7,066 bases of DNA, taken from the NCBI GenBank assembly GCA_016839865.1, contig JAEOTN010000434.1, forward strand, positions 1 to 7,066, read 5' to 3'. The notes under the pieces are model-generated. The model ran no database searches. It was not told the DNA's origin and was given only the letters and a program-made list of their open reading frames with translations. Below are positions 5,974 to 7,066 of the stretch, one piece after another. Source of the stretch: Promethearchaeota archaeon. GTDB lineage: Archaea > Asgardarchaeota > Lokiarchaeia > Sigynarchaeales > MK-D1. Every line of letters starts with the position of its first letter. Positions within the stretch are counted from its first letter, which is position 1. The position numbers and the translations under genes are program-made.

Positions 5974-6888
5974 ATGTCAAAACCAGTCAAGATTATGGAT
6001 CTACCTGAAGAGGAAATGATTCTTCCAGGAACGAGGTTATGCCCAAGTTGCGCACCTCAACTAGCCTACAGGTTTATATTGAAAGCACTTGGACCTAAAA
6101 CAATTGTTACCGTTCCTGCCAGTTGCATGACAGTAGTGCACGGGATGCAAGGAGCAACTCCTGTGAAAGTTCCTGTGCTGAACACGACCTTTGAAACCGT
6201 TGCAGCATCCGCTTCCGGCATTGTTGCATCTTTGAAAAATTTGGGTAAAGATAAGGAGGTCACAGTTTTAGCTATTGCTGGAGATGGAGGTACTGTCGAT
6301 ATCGGTATTCAGGGATTAAGTGGAGCTGCAGAACGAGAGACTGATATGATCTATTGCTGCTATGATAATGAAGCCTATATGAATACGGGAATTCAGAGAA
6401 GTGGCTCTACACCGTTTGGTGCAATTACTACAACGACACCGATTAACGGCAAATTAGAACATAAGAAGAATATGGGTATGATCATGGAAGCTCATGGTCT
6501 AAGTTACATTGCAACTGCATGTGCTTCTTACCCTCAGGATCTCTATTCCAAATTTGTAAAAGCAAAGGAAATGAAGGGTCAGGGATTAAGATACATCCAT
6601 GTTCTAGCTCCATGCCCTCCTGGGTGGGGATTTGATAATAAACTGACAATCGATATTGGACGTCTTGCAGTAAAAACTGGATTTTGGCCAATGTATGAAA
6701 TTATTCATGGCAAAATGGAATTATCTAAGGAAAGTAAACGATTAGTGGATCCCACTAAAAGAAAACCTTTAGAAGAGTACCTTTCTCCACAGCGCAGATT
6801 CCGCAAGTTAAATCCCGAACAACTGCAAGAAATCAAAAAATATGTCAATGATACATGGGATACCATCATAAAACGCGTTTCTGATTAA
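5974..6888 (+). CDS. porB: 2-oxoacid (probably pyruvate):ferredoxin oxidoreductase, beta subunit (TPP, 4Fe-4S)
   Basis: This 304-residue catalytic subunit binds thiamine pyrophosphate and the cluster nearest to it. Cluster ligands follow the PorB pattern: C23-x2-C26, C51 (in VPASC) and C214 (in LAPCPPGW). The TPP/Mg site is GDGGTVDIG (103-111), then YDNEAYMNTGIQRS (130-143), with N132 and N137 in the usual metal and diphosphate positions. The STPFGAITTTTP stretch (145-156) and HGLSYIATA (174-182) are typical of the family. The C-terminal part has the usual G-F-W-P-M-Y-E (236-242), EYLSPQRRF (268-276) and an amphipathic tail that packs on the partner subunits. All expected catalytic and ligand residues are present, so the enzyme should be active. 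It closes the operon and is followed by a T-rich tract. Confidence 0.95.
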   Translation: MSKPVKIMDLPEEEMILPGTRLCPSCAPQLAYRFILKALGPKTIVTVPASCMTVVHGMQGATPVKVPVLNTTFETVAASASGIVASLKNLGKDKEVTVLAIAGDGGTVDIGIQGLSGAAERETDMIYCCYDNEAYMNTGIQRSGSTPFGAITTTTPINGKLEHKKNMGMIMEAHGLSYIATACASYPQDLYSKFVKAKEMKGQGLRYIHVLAPCPPGWGFDNKLTIDIGRLAVKTGFWPMYEIIHGKMELSKESKRLVDPTKRKPLEEYLSPQRRFRKLNPEQLQEIKKYVNDTWDTIIKRVSD

Positions 6889-6896
6889 ACTTCTAA

Positions 6897-6950
6897 ATTT
6901 TCTTTCTATTTTTATTCTCTATCTTTTTATCCCTTCATATCTAGATTTTT
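6897..6950 (+). terminator. T-rich transcript end after porB
   Basis: The segment after porB is almost all pyrimidine on the + strand. It has TTTT at 6898-6901 and three T5 runs, at 6909-6913, 6924-6928 and 6946-6950, with no hairpin. Archaeal termination typically uses such T-rich stretches. Part of the same tract may also be the promoter of the next gene. Confidence 0.5.
6924..6930 (+). promoter_or_regulatory. Possible TATA box for the downstream gene (leaderless)
   Basis: TTTTTAT is centred about 27 bases before the ATG at 6954. That spacing would place the transcript start at or next to the start codon. It fits the absence of a ribosome site before that gene. The box is a weak match and lies in a generally T-rich tract. 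Confidence 0.3.
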
Positions 6951-6953
6951 CCT

Positions 6954-7066
6954 ATGCCAAGGATCAAAATAATTGAGTATGAAGAGGCAGTGGGAGAATT
7001 GAAAGAAATATATGATCAAGTCATAAAAAAACGTGGAAAATTAGCAGAAATCCACAAAATTCATAG
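6954..7066 (+). CDS. Carboxymuconolactone decarboxylase/AhpD-like family protein, N-terminal 37 codons (3' end outside window)
   Basis: The reading begins MPRIKIIEYEEAVGEL and continues as K-E-I-Y-D-Q-V-I-K-K-R-G-K-L-A-E-I-H. This matches the helical N-terminus common in the carboxymuconolactone decarboxylase/AhpD superfamily, where an E-A-x-G-x-L/V-x2-I-Y/F helix is followed by a G-x-L/V-x-x-I/P segment. The catalytic C-x2-C-H region of AhpD-like members would lie outside the window, so it is unknown whether this protein is a peroxidase-type or a non-redox member. No Shine-Dalgarno precedes the ATG, whose upstream is TTTTTCCT, suggesting a leaderless transcript. The 65-base T-rich gap after porB makes it a separate unit. 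Confidence 0.65.
   Translation, partial: MPRIKIIEYEEAVGELKEIYDQVIKKRGKLAEIHKIH

Noticed and set aside
1..7066. CRISPR array, tRNA or rRNA genes
   Set aside because: No regularly spaced direct repeats, and no tRNA- or rRNA-like segments were seen; the longest gene-free stretch is 204 bases.

Overview
This AT-rich window most likely comes from an archaeon. The evidence is a four-subunit 2-oxoacid:ferredoxin oxidoreductase split into small genes in the order gamma-delta-alpha-beta, an archaeal-looking TnpB C-terminus, TATA-like A/T boxes about 25 bases before the expected transcription starts, T-rich intergenic ends, and a last gene with no Shine-Dalgarno site. It also carries a full bacterial-type MutS, which only some archaeal lineages have (for example Asgard archaea, methanosarcinas and haloarchaea). 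An Asgard or related mesophilic archaeon is a reasonable guess, but the sequence alone does not prove it. All genes are on the + strand.

Layout. Positions 1-370 hold the last 122 codons of a TnpB RNA-guided nuclease of an IS200/IS605-type element; its start lies outside the window. A short segment with three small palindromes follows (392-434), possibly the element's right end, and it abuts the mutS promoter region. Positions 493-3222 encode a 909-residue MutS mismatch-repair ATPase with all family domains. One base later comes a 126-residue cyclophilin-like fold protein (PF04126/TM1367 type). A 204-base intergenic region (3605-3808) holds a hairpin, a Shine-Dalgarno sequence with no gene, and a good TATA box. 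Then comes the tightly packed operon porG-porD-porA-porB (3809-6888), followed by a T-rich terminator-like tract and the first 37 codons of a carboxymuconolactone decarboxylase/AhpD-like protein that runs off the right edge.

How the genes work together. The four por subunits should form one cytoplasmic complex that decarboxylates a 2-oxoacid (pyruvate is the default guess) with CoA and passes two electrons to ferredoxin. Beta carries TPP and one 4Fe-4S cluster, and delta carries two more. Translation of delta, alpha and beta looks coupled through overlapping or abutting ends, each behind a strong Shine-Dalgarno site. MutS and the cyclophilin-like protein form a separate two-gene unit with no obvious functional link.

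No clearly new biological system is visible. The points most worth checking are the relocated catalytic glutamate in TnpB, the mutS/cyclophilin-like pairing, the bacterial-style clamp motif in MutS, and several departures from consensus in the oxidoreductase subunits.
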